A stretch of DNA of 64,000 nt from Stenotrophomonas raiganjensis (SeqCode) (lineage in GTDB: Bacteria; Pseudomonadota; Gammaproteobacteria; Xanthomonadales; Xanthomonadaceae), in contig NZ_JAUTXR010000127.1 in the NCBI RefSeq assembly GCF_030658505.1, forward strand, positions 58,142-122,141. Reading direction: 5' to 3'. Below the pieces are notes generated by a model, which did not search any database, had not been told where the DNA came from, and worked only from the letters and a program-made list of their open reading frames with translations. The translations under genes and the position numbers were made by a program. Numbering within the stretch: the first letter of the stretch is position 1; each line of letters starts with the position of its first letter. Below are positions 51,393-61,080 of this stretch, one piece after another.

Positions 51393-52187
51393 TCAGACGA
51401 TGTCGTCGACCACGCCGCCATCCACGCGCAGCGCTGCACCGGAGGTCGCCGACGCCTGTGGCGAGGCCAGGTACACCACCATGTTGGCCACTTCCTCGAC
51501 CGTGGCGGTGCGCTGGATCACCGAAGACGGCCGATGTGCCATCACGAACTCGCGGCCGATCTGCTCCAGTGGCTTGCCGCTGCGCTGACGTTCATCTTCG
51601 AACATCGCTGCGAAGCCGTCGGACAGGGTCGGGCCAGGCAGCACCGCGTTGACGGTGACGCCGCTGCCGGCCACGCGCTTGGCCAGGCCGCGCGACAGTG
51701 ACAGCTGCGCGGTCTTGCTGACCCCGTAATGGATCATGTCAGCGGGAATATTGCGTGCCGATTCGGAGGAAATGAACAGCACGCGGCCCCAGCCGGCATC
51801 GACCATGGCCGGCAGCAGCGCCCGCGACAGGCGCACGCCGGACATCACGTTGGTCTGCCAGTAGCGCTCCCAGGTGGCGTCTTCGGTCTCGAAGAAGTCC
51901 TCGGGGCCGAAGATGCCGGCGTTGTTGACCAGGATGTCGACCTTGGGCAGGCCGGCCAGCAGCGTGTCGACGCCGGCGGCATCGGAGAGGTCGGCGGCCA
52001 CACCGAGCACGTCGGCACCCGCAACGGCGGCGAGCAGGCGCTGGCGGGCGCGTTCGACGCTGTCGGTACTGCGGCCATTGAGAATGACCCGCGCACCCGA
52101 TGCCGCTAGGCCCTGGGCGATCGCCAGGCCGATGCCGGCGGTGGAAGCGGTGACCAGCGCGGTGCGGCCGGCGAGTTCGATCTTCAT
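51393..52187 (-). CDS. SDR family oxidoreductase
   Basis: A 264-residue classical short-chain dehydrogenase. The cofactor site is ALVTASTAGIGLAIAQGLA near residue 10 (Rossmann TGxxxGIG variant), NNAGIFG near 85, and the catalytic Ser-Tyr-Lys set in FISSESAR and YGVSKTAQ near 140-160. ARVILNGRS suggests NADPH preference. The substrate is unknown; ATG at 52187 is chosen over a TTG at 52217. Confidence 0.9.
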   Translation of the reverse strand: MKIELAGRTALVTASTAGIGLAIAQGLAASGARVILNGRSTDSVERARQRLLAAVAGADVLGVAADLSDAAGVDTLLAGLPKVDILVNNAGIFGPEDFFETEDATWERYWQTNVMSGVRLSRALLPAMVDAGWGRVLFISSESARNIPADMIHYGVSKTAQLSLSRGLAKRVAGSGVTVNAVLPGPTLSDGFAAMFEDERQRSGKPLEQIGREFVMAHRPSSVIQRTATVEEVANMVVYLASPQASATSGAALRVDGGVVDDIV

Positions 52188-52328
52188 GGGGGAAGTCCGG
52201 GAGCAGGGGATCGCCAAGTATCCGCGCGGCCGCGTGATCGGGGTGCAGCGCCAGGCGCAACGCGCTGTTGCACATGGCGCACCAGATCCACGCCACGCAT
52301 GGATGGGATCTCCGACCAGCGATGGGGA

Positions 52329-54506
52329 TCAGGCCAGGCTGGTCACCGCCTCATTGGCGGCCGCCCGCACCTTCGGCAGCATCCGCAGCACCAGCGCCAT
52401 CTGGGTGCGGATCAGCTGCAGCTTCGGTGGCATTGCCTCGTCGATCTGCTCCAGCTCGGCGGCCACCGCGCGATCGGCATCGTTGTCGTCCTCTGTGACC
52501 GGCTGCCGTGCGGTCAGCGCCGTCGCCAGCTGCTGCAGTGCCTTTCGCACGCGATCGCCGGCCGCCAAGGCCAGCGGATCACCGGCGTAGCTGTCCACCT
52601 GGTCGCGGTGCGCACCCAGCGCCGAAAGATGGCCGAGCAGCATGTTGGACAACGCCAGGAAGTGGAAACCGGCATCCAGGTTGCGGCGCACGTGGCCCGG
52701 CTCGCGCAGCATGTTCGACAGCGCGGTGGACAGCGCAGCGTCGGCGTTGTGCATGTCGCGGCGGGCGATGCGGTAGGCCAGGTCATCGCGCATGCCGCTG
52801 CGGTACTGGCCCAGCACCGAATCGAGGTAGCGCGCGGCGGTGTCCAGCACGCGTGCCAGTACAAGATGCAGCTGGCGGCCCTGCCAGTCGGGCAGGATCA
52901 GGAACGCTGCCGCCGCTGCGATCGCACAGCCCAGCAGCGTATCGACCATGCGCGGCACGATCAGCACGAAGCCATCGCCGATCAGGTTGAAGCAGGTCAG
53001 GGCCATCACCGTGATCGCCGCCGATGCCACCAGGTAGCGGTCGGTGCGGGTGAAGAAGAACAACAGTGCCGACAGCAGTGCGATCAGCAGCTGTACGTGC
53101 AGCTGCGGGAACAGCTGCAGCAGCGCCCAGGTGAGCACCAGTCCGGCCACGGTGCCAACGATGCGCTGCGCCAGGCGTTGGCGGGTGGCGCCGAAGTTGG
53201 GCCGGCACACGAACACGATGGTCAGCAGCACCCACGAGCCATTCTGCGCATTGAACAGGCGGATCGCGGCGAAGCCGGCGATCAGTGCCAAGGCCATGCG
53301 CAGGCCGTGGCGGAACAGCACCGAGCCGGGCGTGAGCTGCTGGCGGATGCGCACGCCCATCTCGCGCAGGGTGTGTGGATTGCTGTCGCGCAGGCGGGTA
53401 TCGACGTTGTCCAGGCTCGCCTCGGAGCGTTCGGCGTCCAGCAGGCGGCGTTCGATGCTGCGCAGGTTGTGCACCAGCAGGTCCAGCGAGCCGAGCAGGC
53501 GCTGCCACTGCGGGCGCTGCTGGTCGCGCAGGTAGGCCAGCGCGTCGGCCAGGTCGCGCCCGGCCTGCTGGTTGCTTTCGCCATACACGAAGGGACGGCG
53601 CAGGCGGATCGCTTCGCCCAGCCGCGCGCAGGCCTGGCCCTGCAGGTCGAGCAGGCGCTGGCAGCGGTACAGTACGTCGCTGTGGAAGAACGCATCGACC
53701 AGGGCACCGTACGGATAGTGCGAGGAACTGGCGCGTTCGTGGAAATCCTGTGCCATGTAGTACAGGCGCAGGTACAGGCCGGAGTTCACCCCGGGCCGGC
53801 CGGAGCGGCCGAAGCGGGCCAGGATCGCCGTCTTGGCCTCGTTCAATGCACCCACCACGCGACGGTTCTGCTCGGCCAGGTCCAGCTGGCGGCGCTGCAG
53901 GTCGGCCTCGCGCACCGGCTCGAACAATGCAGCTTTCAACTGCAGGTAGCGACCCAGCTCCTGGTACAGCCGGGCCACGCGCTCACGCACCGGCCGGTTG
54001 GCGAACAGGGCGGTCCACAGGATCGACAGCAGCCCGTACCAGGCCGCGCCGGCCAGCAGGTGGCTGACAGCATCCAACGCGCTGTGCAGGTCGCTGGCGC
54101 CGTGCTGCTCCAGCCCGATCATGGTGTAGATCGCCAGTGTCACCGTGGCCTGGGCGATGGATGCATAGCGCTCGCCGAGCGCGCCGAGCAGGGTCAGGCC
54201 GAAGGTGGACAGCGCAAGCGCGCCGATGAAGACCCACGGCCAGGGGAACAGCCAGATCACCGAGGCCGCGGCAATGCAGAAGCACAGCAGCGACAGCGCC
54301 ACCGCCTTGGTCCGGCCCCACCAGTTGTCGTCGGTCTCGGCGATGGCGCTGGCGATGATGCCCAGGAACACGCCGGGCAGCGCGGTGAGGGCATCCAGCT
54401 GCCAGCACACGGCAAGCGCCGCTGCCAGGGCGATGAACACGCGCAGGCCGTAACTGGCCTTCTCATGGGCCCATAGGCGGCTGAGGCGGGACTGGCGGGC
54501 GGGCAT
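52329..54506 (-). CDS. FUSC family protein, YccS/YhfK type
   Basis: A 725-residue inner-membrane protein. Two blocks of membrane helices (residues 20-165, for example VFIALAAALAVCWQLDALTA, and 400-520, for example LALIAGFAAIRLFNAQNGSW) are separated by a long cytoplasmic helical domain. This two-half pattern with a FUSC domain matches E. coli YccS, whose relatives (AaeB) export aromatic acids. Substrate unknown. No membrane-fusion partner is nearby, unlike AaeAB. Confidence 0.87.
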   Translation of the reverse strand: MPARQSRLSRLWAHEKASYGLRVFIALAAALAVCWQLDALTALPGVFLGIIASAIAETDDNWWGRTKAVALSLLCFCIAAASVIWLFPWPWVFIGALALSTFGLTLLGALGERYASIAQATVTLAIYTMIGLEQHGASDLHSALDAVSHLLAGAAWYGLLSILWTALFANRPVRERVARLYQELGRYLQLKAALFEPVREADLQRRQLDLAEQNRRVVGALNEAKTAILARFGRSGRPGVNSGLYLRLYYMAQDFHERASSSHYPYGALVDAFFHSDVLYRCQRLLDLQGQACARLGEAIRLRRPFVYGESNQQAGRDLADALAYLRDQQRPQWQRLLGSLDLLVHNLRSIERRLLDAERSEASLDNVDTRLRDSNPHTLREMGVRIRQQLTPGSVLFRHGLRMALALIAGFAAIRLFNAQNGSWVLLTIVFVCRPNFGATRQRLAQRIVGTVAGLVLTWALLQLFPQLHVQLLIALLSALLFFFTRTDRYLVASAAITVMALTCFNLIGDGFVLIVPRMVDTLLGCAIAAAAAFLILPDWQGRQLHLVLARVLDTAARYLDSVLGQYRSGMRDDLAYRIARRDMHNADAALSTALSNMLREPGHVRRNLDAGFHFLALSNMLLGHLSALGAHRDQVDSYAGDPLALAAGDRVRKALQQLATALTARQPVTEDDNDADRAVAAELEQIDEAMPPKLQLIRTQMALVLRMLPKVRAAANEAVTSLA

Positions 54507-54562
54507 GCAGGCTCGGTGGAAGGGTCTCCCACCATTATTGCGGGCTGCGCGTGAAATATGGA

Positions 54563-54610
54563 GTGCGGACCAACGGTCCGCACCCACGGTAGTGCCGGCC
54601 GCTGGCCGGC
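54563..54610. repeat. GTGCGGACC hairpin and GTAG-type REP
   Basis: GTGCGGACC-AAC-GGTCCGCAC (54563-54583), then GTAGT + GCCGGCC-GCT-GGCCGGC (54589-54610), between the FUSC gene and the RND operon. Confidence 0.8.
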
Positions 54611-54618
54611 GGATCCGA

Positions 54619-57600
54619 TCAGGCCCGCTGCGCGCGCTTGAGCAGCTTCGCTTCGCGCTTGCGTGCGCGACGGGCCCGCCAGCGTTCGGCCAGGCACGAG
54701 AAGATCACGTACAGCGCCGGCGTGCTGAGCAGGGTCAGGCTCTGCGAGAACAGCAGGCCGCCGATCATCGCGATGCCCAGCGGGCGCCGCAGCTCGGACC
54801 CTTCGCCGAGGCCGATCGCCAGCGGCACCGCCGCCAGGATCGCCACCATCGTGGTCATCATGATCGGGCGGAAGCGCACGATGCTGGCCTCGCGCGCAGC
54901 ATCGCGCGGTGCCAGGCCATGCTCGCGCTGCGCGACCAGTGCGAAGTCGATCATCATGATCGCGTTCTTCTTGACGATACCGATCAGCAGCACCAGCGCG
55001 ATCATCGAGATCACCGACAGCTCGGTGTTGGTGCCGAACAGCGCCAGCAGCGCACCCACGCCCGCCGCCGGCAGCGTGGACAGGATGGTGACCGGATGGA
55101 TCAGGCTCTCGTAGAGCATGCCCAGTACCAGGTACACGGTCAGGATCGCTGCCAGCACCAGGATCAGCATGTCGCTGGGGTCCGAGTTGAAACCAAAGCC
55201 GGCATCGTCGGCCAGGCGGATGTCGCCGGGCATGCGCATGCCGGCCACCGTGGCATCGATGATCGCCTTGGCTTCACCCATGCTCACGTCCGGAGCCAGG
55301 TTGTAGCTCAGGTCCATCGTCGTGTACTGGTTTTCGTGCGTGATCTGCGAGGGTGCCAAGCCGGGCATCTGGGTGGCCACCGCCGTGATCGGCACCATGT
55401 CGCCGTTGCGCGCACGCACATACACTTCGTCCAGCGCCGCTGGCGTTGCGGTCTGCGAGGGCAGGGCGTTGACCACCACGCTGTACTGGTTGATGTCCGA
55501 GTAGATGGTCGAGATCTGGCGCTGGCCGAACGCACCGTACAGCGCGCCGTCGATGGCGCCGACGGTGATGCCCAGGCGCGCGGCCTTGGCACGGTCGATC
55601 TGGATGTTCTGGCGCAGGCCGGCGTTGTCCACGTCGGTACCCACGTCGCGCAGCTTCGGGTTCTTCTTCAGTTCCGCCTGCAGCTTCGGCAGCCACTCCT
55701 GCAGCGCGGCCAGGTCATTGCCCTGCAGCGAGATGCGGTATTGCGCACCCTGGCTGGAACCGCCGCCATCGTTGCTGGGCAGGTCCTGGATCGCGCGCAG
55801 CCGCAGCTGCAGGTCCGGGTAACGGTCGGCCTTGGCGCTCAACCGTGCCAGCGCATGCGCGGTGGTTTCGCGGCGGCCGTCGCTGCGCGATTTCAGCTCG
55901 ATGTTGAATTGCGCACTGGAGCCCTGGCGGCCGCTGCCCAGGCGTACACCCACGGTCTTCACTGCCGGGTCGGCCATCAGCATGTCGGTGATGCGGCGCT
56001 GGCGCGCGACCATGTCCTCGAACGACACCGTGGCGCTGGAGTTGGCGCGGCCCCAGATCAGGCCGGTGTCCTGCGGCGGGAACGCGCCCTTCTTCACCGC
56101 ACCGAACAGGAAGATGGTGACGCCGATCAGGATCAGCGGGGTCAGCGACAGCAGCAGTGCATGGCGCAGCGAGAAGTCGAGGAACACGGTGTAGATGCGC
56201 AGCATGCGCTCATGGCCGGCATCCAGCCAGCGGCCGAAGCGCGACGGCGGCGCTGCGTGGTCATGGGCGCTGAGGAAGCGGCTGCACAGCGCCGGTGTCA
56301 GCGTCAGCGAGACGATCATCGACACCACGATCGCCGCCACCAGGGTGACGGTGAATTCGCGGAAGAACGCGCCCATCATGCCGCTGGCGAACAGCAGCGG
56401 AATGAACACCGCCACCAGCGAGGCGGTGATCGAGACGATGGTGAAGCCGATCTCGCGCGCACCGGTCAGCGCCGCCTGCATGCGCGGCATGCCCTCGTCG
56501 AGGTGGCGCATGATGTTCTCGATCACCACGATCGCATCGTCCACCACGAAGCCGATCGCGATCACCAGCGCCAGCAGGCTCAGGTTGTTCAGGGTAAAGC
56601 CCATCACGTACATCACCAGCGCGGCGCCGGCCAGCGACAGCGGCACGGTCACCGCGGCGATCAGCGTCGGTGCCAGCCGGCGCAGGAACAGCGCCATGGT
56701 CAGCACCACCATCGCCAGGCTGATCAGCAGGGTGATCTGCACCTCATGCAGCGACGAGCGGATGGTTGGCGTACGGTCGAAGTACGGCGTCATCGTGGTG
56801 CCCGGCTGCAGGTAGTCGCGCAGGGTCGGGATCTGCGCCTTGACCCGATCCACGGTCTCCACGATGTTGGCGCCGGCGCGGGTGAACACATACATCACCA
56901 CCGCCGGCTTGTGGTCGAACCACGCCGCCTGGTAAGCGTCCTGCTGGCCGTCGTAGACGTTGGCGACGTCTTTCAGGCGGATCACCCGGCCGTCGCCCTG
57001 GGTCTTGACCACCAGGTCGGCGAAGTCGGCGGCGCGTGCCACCGAGTCGTTGGCGATGATCGCCGTGGTGGTGTTGCCATCGCTGAGGAAGCCGGTGGGC
57101 GAGGTCACGTTGGCCGCGCGCACCGCGTTGCGCAGGTCATCGGCGGTCAGGCCCAGCGCGTTCATCAGGCGCAGGTTGACGTCCACGCGTACCGCTGGCG
57201 TCGACGCGCCAGCGATGTCGACCGAGGCGACGCCGCTGATCTGGCGGATGCGCTGGGCCAGCAGCGAGTCGGCCACGTTGTAGAGCTCGTCGGCCGACTG
57301 CGTCTGCGAGGTCAACGCGATGGCGATGACCGGGTCGTCGTTCGGGTTCGCCTTCTGGTACATCGGCGAGCCCATGCCCGAGGGCAGGTCGGCCTGTGCC
57401 GAGTTGATCGCGGTCTGTACGTCCAGCGCGGCCGAATCGATGTTGTGGCCGCTCTGGAAGATCATGAACACCAGCGAGCTGCCTTCCGAGCTCGACGAGC
57501 GCATGCGGTCGATGCCTGGCAGCTGGCCGAGATGGCGTTCCAGCGGCGCGGTGACCGTGGACGCCATGGTCGCCGCATCGGCACCGGACTGGCTGGCGTG

Positions 57601-57744
57601 CACGAAGATCACCGGGATCTCGATGTTCGGCAGCGCCGATACGCCCAGGCGCAGGTAGCAGATCAGGCCGACCATGAACAGGCCGATGGCCAGAAGCGCG
57701 GTGCCGATCGGGCGGCGGATGAAGGGGCCGGACAGGTTCATCAT
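54619..57744 (-). CDS. smeK: RND efflux permease (MdtC/SmeK-like)
   Basis: A 1041-residue RND pump with 12 helices and two large periplasmic loops. Proton-relay residues lie in FVVDDAIVVIENIMRHLDEG, and IVKKNAIMMIDFAL is the usual helix-10 motif. It is closer to MdtC-type than AcrB-type pumps. MdtB and MdtC form a mixed trimer, and this gene pairs with the RND gene at 57773. The operon MFP-RND-RND without an outer-membrane channel matches smeIJK of S. maltophilia, so the symbol is given on that basis; the channel would be supplied from elsewhere. Confidence 0.9.
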   Translation of the reverse strand: MMNLSGPFIRRPIGTALLAIGLFMVGLICYLRLGVSALPNIEIPVIFVHASQSGADAATMASTVTAPLERHLGQLPGIDRMRSSSSEGSSLVFMIFQSGHNIDSAALDVQTAINSAQADLPSGMGSPMYQKANPNDDPVIAIALTSQTQSADELYNVADSLLAQRIRQISGVASVDIAGASTPAVRVDVNLRLMNALGLTADDLRNAVRAANVTSPTGFLSDGNTTTAIIANDSVARAADFADLVVKTQGDGRVIRLKDVANVYDGQQDAYQAAWFDHKPAVVMYVFTRAGANIVETVDRVKAQIPTLRDYLQPGTTMTPYFDRTPTIRSSLHEVQITLLISLAMVVLTMALFLRRLAPTLIAAVTVPLSLAGAALVMYVMGFTLNNLSLLALVIAIGFVVDDAIVVIENIMRHLDEGMPRMQAALTGAREIGFTIVSITASLVAVFIPLLFASGMMGAFFREFTVTLVAAIVVSMIVSLTLTPALCSRFLSAHDHAAPPSRFGRWLDAGHERMLRIYTVFLDFSLRHALLLSLTPLILIGVTIFLFGAVKKGAFPPQDTGLIWGRANSSATVSFEDMVARQRRITDMLMADPAVKTVGVRLGSGRQGSSAQFNIELKSRSDGRRETTAHALARLSAKADRYPDLQLRLRAIQDLPSNDGGGSSQGAQYRISLQGNDLAALQEWLPKLQAELKKNPKLRDVGTDVDNAGLRQNIQIDRAKAARLGITVGAIDGALYGAFGQRQISTIYSDINQYSVVVNALPSQTATPAALDEVYVRARNGDMVPITAVATQMPGLAPSQITHENQYTTMDLSYNLAPDVSMGEAKAIIDATVAGMRMPGDIRLADDAGFGFNSDPSDMLILVLAAILTVYLVLGMLYESLIHPVTILSTLPAAGVGALLALFGTNTELSVISMIALVLLIGIVKKNAIMMIDFALVAQREHGLAPRDAAREASIVRFRPIMMTTMVAILAAVPLAIGLGEGSELRRPLGIAMIGGLLFSQSLTLLSTPALYVIFSCLAERWRARRARKREAKLLKRAQRA

Positions 57745-57772
57745 GCGGCCCCCCGCAGCAGCGGGGCGTGGA

Positions 57773-60700
57773 TCATGCCTGCGGCTCCTGCAGCGAACCG
57801 TCGCGCAGCGCGCGCTGTTCGCGGCGGCGCGCCAGCCACTCGGAGAAGCGCTCCATGTACAGGTAGATCACCGGCGTGGTGTACAGGGTCACCAGCTGCG
57901 ACAGCAGCAGGCCGCCGACGATGGCGATGCCCAGCGGACGGCGCAGTTCCGAGCCGATGCCGGTGCCCAGCGCCAGCGGCAGTGCGCCCAGCATGGCCGC
58001 GGCGGTCGTCATCATGATCGGACGGAAACGCAGCAGGCACGCACGGCGGATCGCCTCGTGCGCGTTGGCACCGGCGCGACGCGCCTCGATCGCAAAGTCG
58101 ACCATCATGATGCCGTTCTTCTTGACGATGCCGATCAGCAGCACGATGCCGACGATGCCATCCACCGACAGGCTCAGCCCGCACAGCATCAGCGCCAGCA
58201 GCGCGCCGACACCGGCCGGCGGCAGCGTGGAGATGATCGTGATCGGGTGGATGTAGCTCTCGTAGAGCACGCCCAGCACGATGTAGATCACCACCAGCGA
58301 GGCCAGCAGCAGCCACACCACGTCGGTCTGGCTGCCGGTGAACTCGGCGGCCTTGCCGATGAACTCGGCATGCAGGTGGGGGGGCATGTCCAAGCTGTCC
58401 TTGGTTTCCTGGATCGCACGCACTGCTTCGGACAGCGAGTAGCCCGGCGCCACGTTGAACGACACGGTCACCGCCGGCAGCTGCTGCTGGTGGCTGACCA
58501 CCAGCGGTGCGCTGCTGACCTTGCCTTCGGCCAGCGCCGACAGCGGGATGATGTTGCCGGCGCCGACGGTGATGCCGGTGTTCTGCGCGCCGATGCCGGT
58601 GGCGGTGGACGAGTTGGACGAGGTGACCTGGCCGAAGCTGGTGGCATTGGTGCCGGTCAGCGCGCCGGCGCCGTTGGAGGCGACGGCCAGCTGTTCCATC
58701 AGTGCGGTACTGGTGCGGAACTCCGGCGCCACTTCCAGCACCACGCGATACTGATTGAGCTCGGTGAAGATGGTCGAGATCTGGCGCTGGCCGAACGCAT
58801 CGTAGAGCGTGTCGTCGATGGTCTGCATCGGCACGCCCAGCACGCTGGCCTTGTCGCGGTCGATGTTCAGCTCCAGCGCACGGCCCTGGTTGGACAGGTT
58901 GTTGTCGACGTCGGCCAGCTCCGGGCGCTTGCGCAGCGCTTCGGTCAGGCGCGTGGCCTGCCTGGCCACTTCGGCGCTGTCCACGTCCGACAGCGAGTAC
59001 TGGTACTCGGTGGCGGCCACGCGGGTATCCAGGGTCACGTCCTGCACCGGTTTCAGGTACAGCGCCACGCCCGGAATGCCGGCCACCGCCTTCTGCAGGC
59101 GCGGCAGGATCTCGTCCAGGCCGTCGCGCTGGCTGCGCTCCTTCAGCACGATCGACAGCTGGCCCTGGTTGAGGGTGGGGTTCATGCTGCCGGCGCCGAT
59201 GAAGGCCGACACGCCGGTCACGTCCGGATCATGGCGCAGCGCTTCGGCCACCTGCTTGGTGCGCTGCTCCATCTGCGGGAAGGCGATGTTCTGGTCGGCC
59301 TGCACCACGCCGGTGATCAGGCCGGTGTCCTGCTCGGGCAGCAGGCCCTTGGGAATCAGCACGTACAGCAGCACGGTCAGCACCAGAGCGCCACCGGCCA
59401 CGGCCAGGGTCAGGCGCTGGTGGCCCAGCACCCAGTCCAGGCTGTGCTCGTACAGGCCCACGGTGCGCGTCCACAGGTTCTGCTTGCCGGCCGCCGCTGC
59501 GCGTTCGTGTGCGTCCTCGCCTTCGGGCAGGGCGTCGGGCTTGAGCAGGTAGGCGCACATCATCGGGGTGAGCGTCAGCGAGATCAGCATCGACAGCACC
59601 ACCGCGATGCTCAGCACCCACGCGAACTCGTGGAACAGGCGGCCGGTGACGCCGGGCATCAACAGCAGCGGCAGGAACACCGCCACCAGCGAGACCGTCA
59701 GCGACAGCACGGTGAAGCCGATCTGGCGCGCACCGATCTCGGCCGCTTCCTTGCCACTCTTGCCCTGCTCGATGTAGCGCACGATGTTCTCGATCATCAC
59801 GATCGCATCGTCGACCACGAAGCCGGTGGCCACCACCAGCGCCATCAGCGACAGGTTGTCCAGTGACATGCCGGCGAAGGCCATCACCGCGAAGGTACCG
59901 GCCAGCGACAATGGCACCGCCACCGACGGAATGATCGTGGCCCACAACCGGCGCAGGAACACGAAGATCACCGCCACCACCAGGCCGATGGTGAGGATCA
60001 GGGTGAACTGCACCTCATGCACCGAGGCGCGGATGGTCTCGGTGCGATCGTTGAAGATTTCCAGGTGCACGTCGGCCGGCAGCACGCCCTGCAGCTGCGG
60101 CAGGATCGCGCGGATGCGCTCGACGGTCTGCACGATGTTGGCACCGGGCTGGCGGCGCACTTCCAGCAGCACCGCCGGCTTGCCATCGGCCCAGGCGGCC
60201 AACTGGTCGTTCTCCACGCCATCGACCACCTCGGCCACGTCCGACAGCCGCACCGGGCGGCCGTTCTTGTAGCTGATGATGGTGTCGCGGTACTCGGCGG
60301 CGCTGGCCAGCTGGTCGTTGGTGCCGATGCTGTAGGACTGGGTCTTGCCGTTCAACGAACCCTTCGGCGCGTTGACGTTGGCCTGGGTGAGCGCGCTGCG
60401 CAGCTGTTCCAGGGTCAGGCCCATGTTCGACAACTGCGCCGGATTGACCTGGATGCGCACGGCCGGGCGCACGTTGCCGGCGATCGAGACCAGGCCCACG
60501 CCCTGCACCTGCGACAGGCGTTGGGCCAGGATGGAGTCGGCGTAGTTGTTGACGTCGCGCAGCGGGCGCGTGTCAGAGGTCAGTTTCAGGGTGACGATGG
60601 CCGCGTCGGCCGGGTTCACCCGGTTGTAGACCGGCTGGTAGGGCAGCGACGAGGGCAGGGTGGCCTGGCGGATCGCCGCCTGCACGTCCTGCGCGGCGAT

Positions 60701-61006
60701 GTCGATGTCGCGGTCCATCGAGAACTGCAGGATGATGGTGGACAACCCGGCCGACGAGTCGGAGGTCATCAGCTCCAGCCCGGAAATCTGCCCGAACTGG
60801 CGCTCCAGCGGCGTGGTGACCAGCGAGGCCATGGTGGTGGCATTCGCACCGGGGTACTGGGTGGTGACCACCAGGCTGGGCGCATCGATTTCCGGCAGCG
60901 CCGACACCGGCAGCTTGCGGTAACCGAGGATGCCCAGCAGCAACAGGCCCGCCATCAACAGCGAGGTGGCGATCGGGCGGCGGATGAAGATCGTCGAAAA
61001 GCCCAC
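57773..61006 (-). CDS. smeJ: RND efflux permease (MdtB/SmeJ-like)
   Basis: A 1077-residue RND pump, partner of the pump encoded 28 bp downstream. GFVVDDAIVMIENIVRYIEQ carries the helix-4 aspartates, and IVKKNGIMMVDFAIE matches helix 10. A Ser/Asn/Thr-rich stretch near 690-720 (GTNATSFGQVTSSNSSTATG) sits in the second periplasmic loop and is longer than in E. coli MdtB. It should form a heterotrimer with SmeK and dock on the SmeI-type adaptor. Confidence 0.9.
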   Translation of the reverse strand: MGFSTIFIRRPIATSLLMAGLLLLGILGYRKLPVSALPEIDAPSLVVTTQYPGANATTMASLVTTPLERQFGQISGLELMTSDSSAGLSTIILQFSMDRDIDIAAQDVQAAIRQATLPSSLPYQPVYNRVNPADAAIVTLKLTSDTRPLRDVNNYADSILAQRLSQVQGVGLVSIAGNVRPAVRIQVNPAQLSNMGLTLEQLRSALTQANVNAPKGSLNGKTQSYSIGTNDQLASAAEYRDTIISYKNGRPVRLSDVAEVVDGVENDQLAAWADGKPAVLLEVRRQPGANIVQTVERIRAILPQLQGVLPADVHLEIFNDRTETIRASVHEVQFTLILTIGLVVAVIFVFLRRLWATIIPSVAVPLSLAGTFAVMAFAGMSLDNLSLMALVVATGFVVDDAIVMIENIVRYIEQGKSGKEAAEIGARQIGFTVLSLTVSLVAVFLPLLLMPGVTGRLFHEFAWVLSIAVVLSMLISLTLTPMMCAYLLKPDALPEGEDAHERAAAAGKQNLWTRTVGLYEHSLDWVLGHQRLTLAVAGGALVLTVLLYVLIPKGLLPEQDTGLITGVVQADQNIAFPQMEQRTKQVAEALRHDPDVTGVSAFIGAGSMNPTLNQGQLSIVLKERSQRDGLDEILPRLQKAVAGIPGVALYLKPVQDVTLDTRVAATEYQYSLSDVDSAEVARQATRLTEALRKRPELADVDNNLSNQGRALELNIDRDKASVLGVPMQTIDDTLYDAFGQRQISTIFTELNQYRVVLEVAPEFRTSTALMEQLAVASNGAGALTGTNATSFGQVTSSNSSTATGIGAQNTGITVGAGNIIPLSALAEGKVSSAPLVVSHQQQLPAVTVSFNVAPGYSLSEAVRAIQETKDSLDMPPHLHAEFIGKAAEFTGSQTDVVWLLLASLVVIYIVLGVLYESYIHPITIISTLPPAGVGALLALMLCGLSLSVDGIVGIVLLIGIVKKNGIMMVDFAIEARRAGANAHEAIRRACLLRFRPIMMTTAAAMLGALPLALGTGIGSELRRPLGIAIVGGLLLSQLVTLYTTPVIYLYMERFSEWLARRREQRALRDGSLQEPQA

Positions 61007-61080
61007 GGACTGATCCTTGCTGGCACTTCAATGTCGGCGCCGGCAGGGTCGCCGGCGCGAGGGAGATCAGTGGCCTGCGC

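Noticed and set aside
54505..58017. Open frames of over 1000 codons on the plus strand, opposite the RND genes, and similar ones at 24742-26388, 49286-51307 and 57674-59866.
   Set aside because: They are antisense shadows of GC-rich genes: composition is dominated by Arg, Gln, His, Ala and Gly, they have no recognisable domains, and the opposite strand encodes clear protein families.
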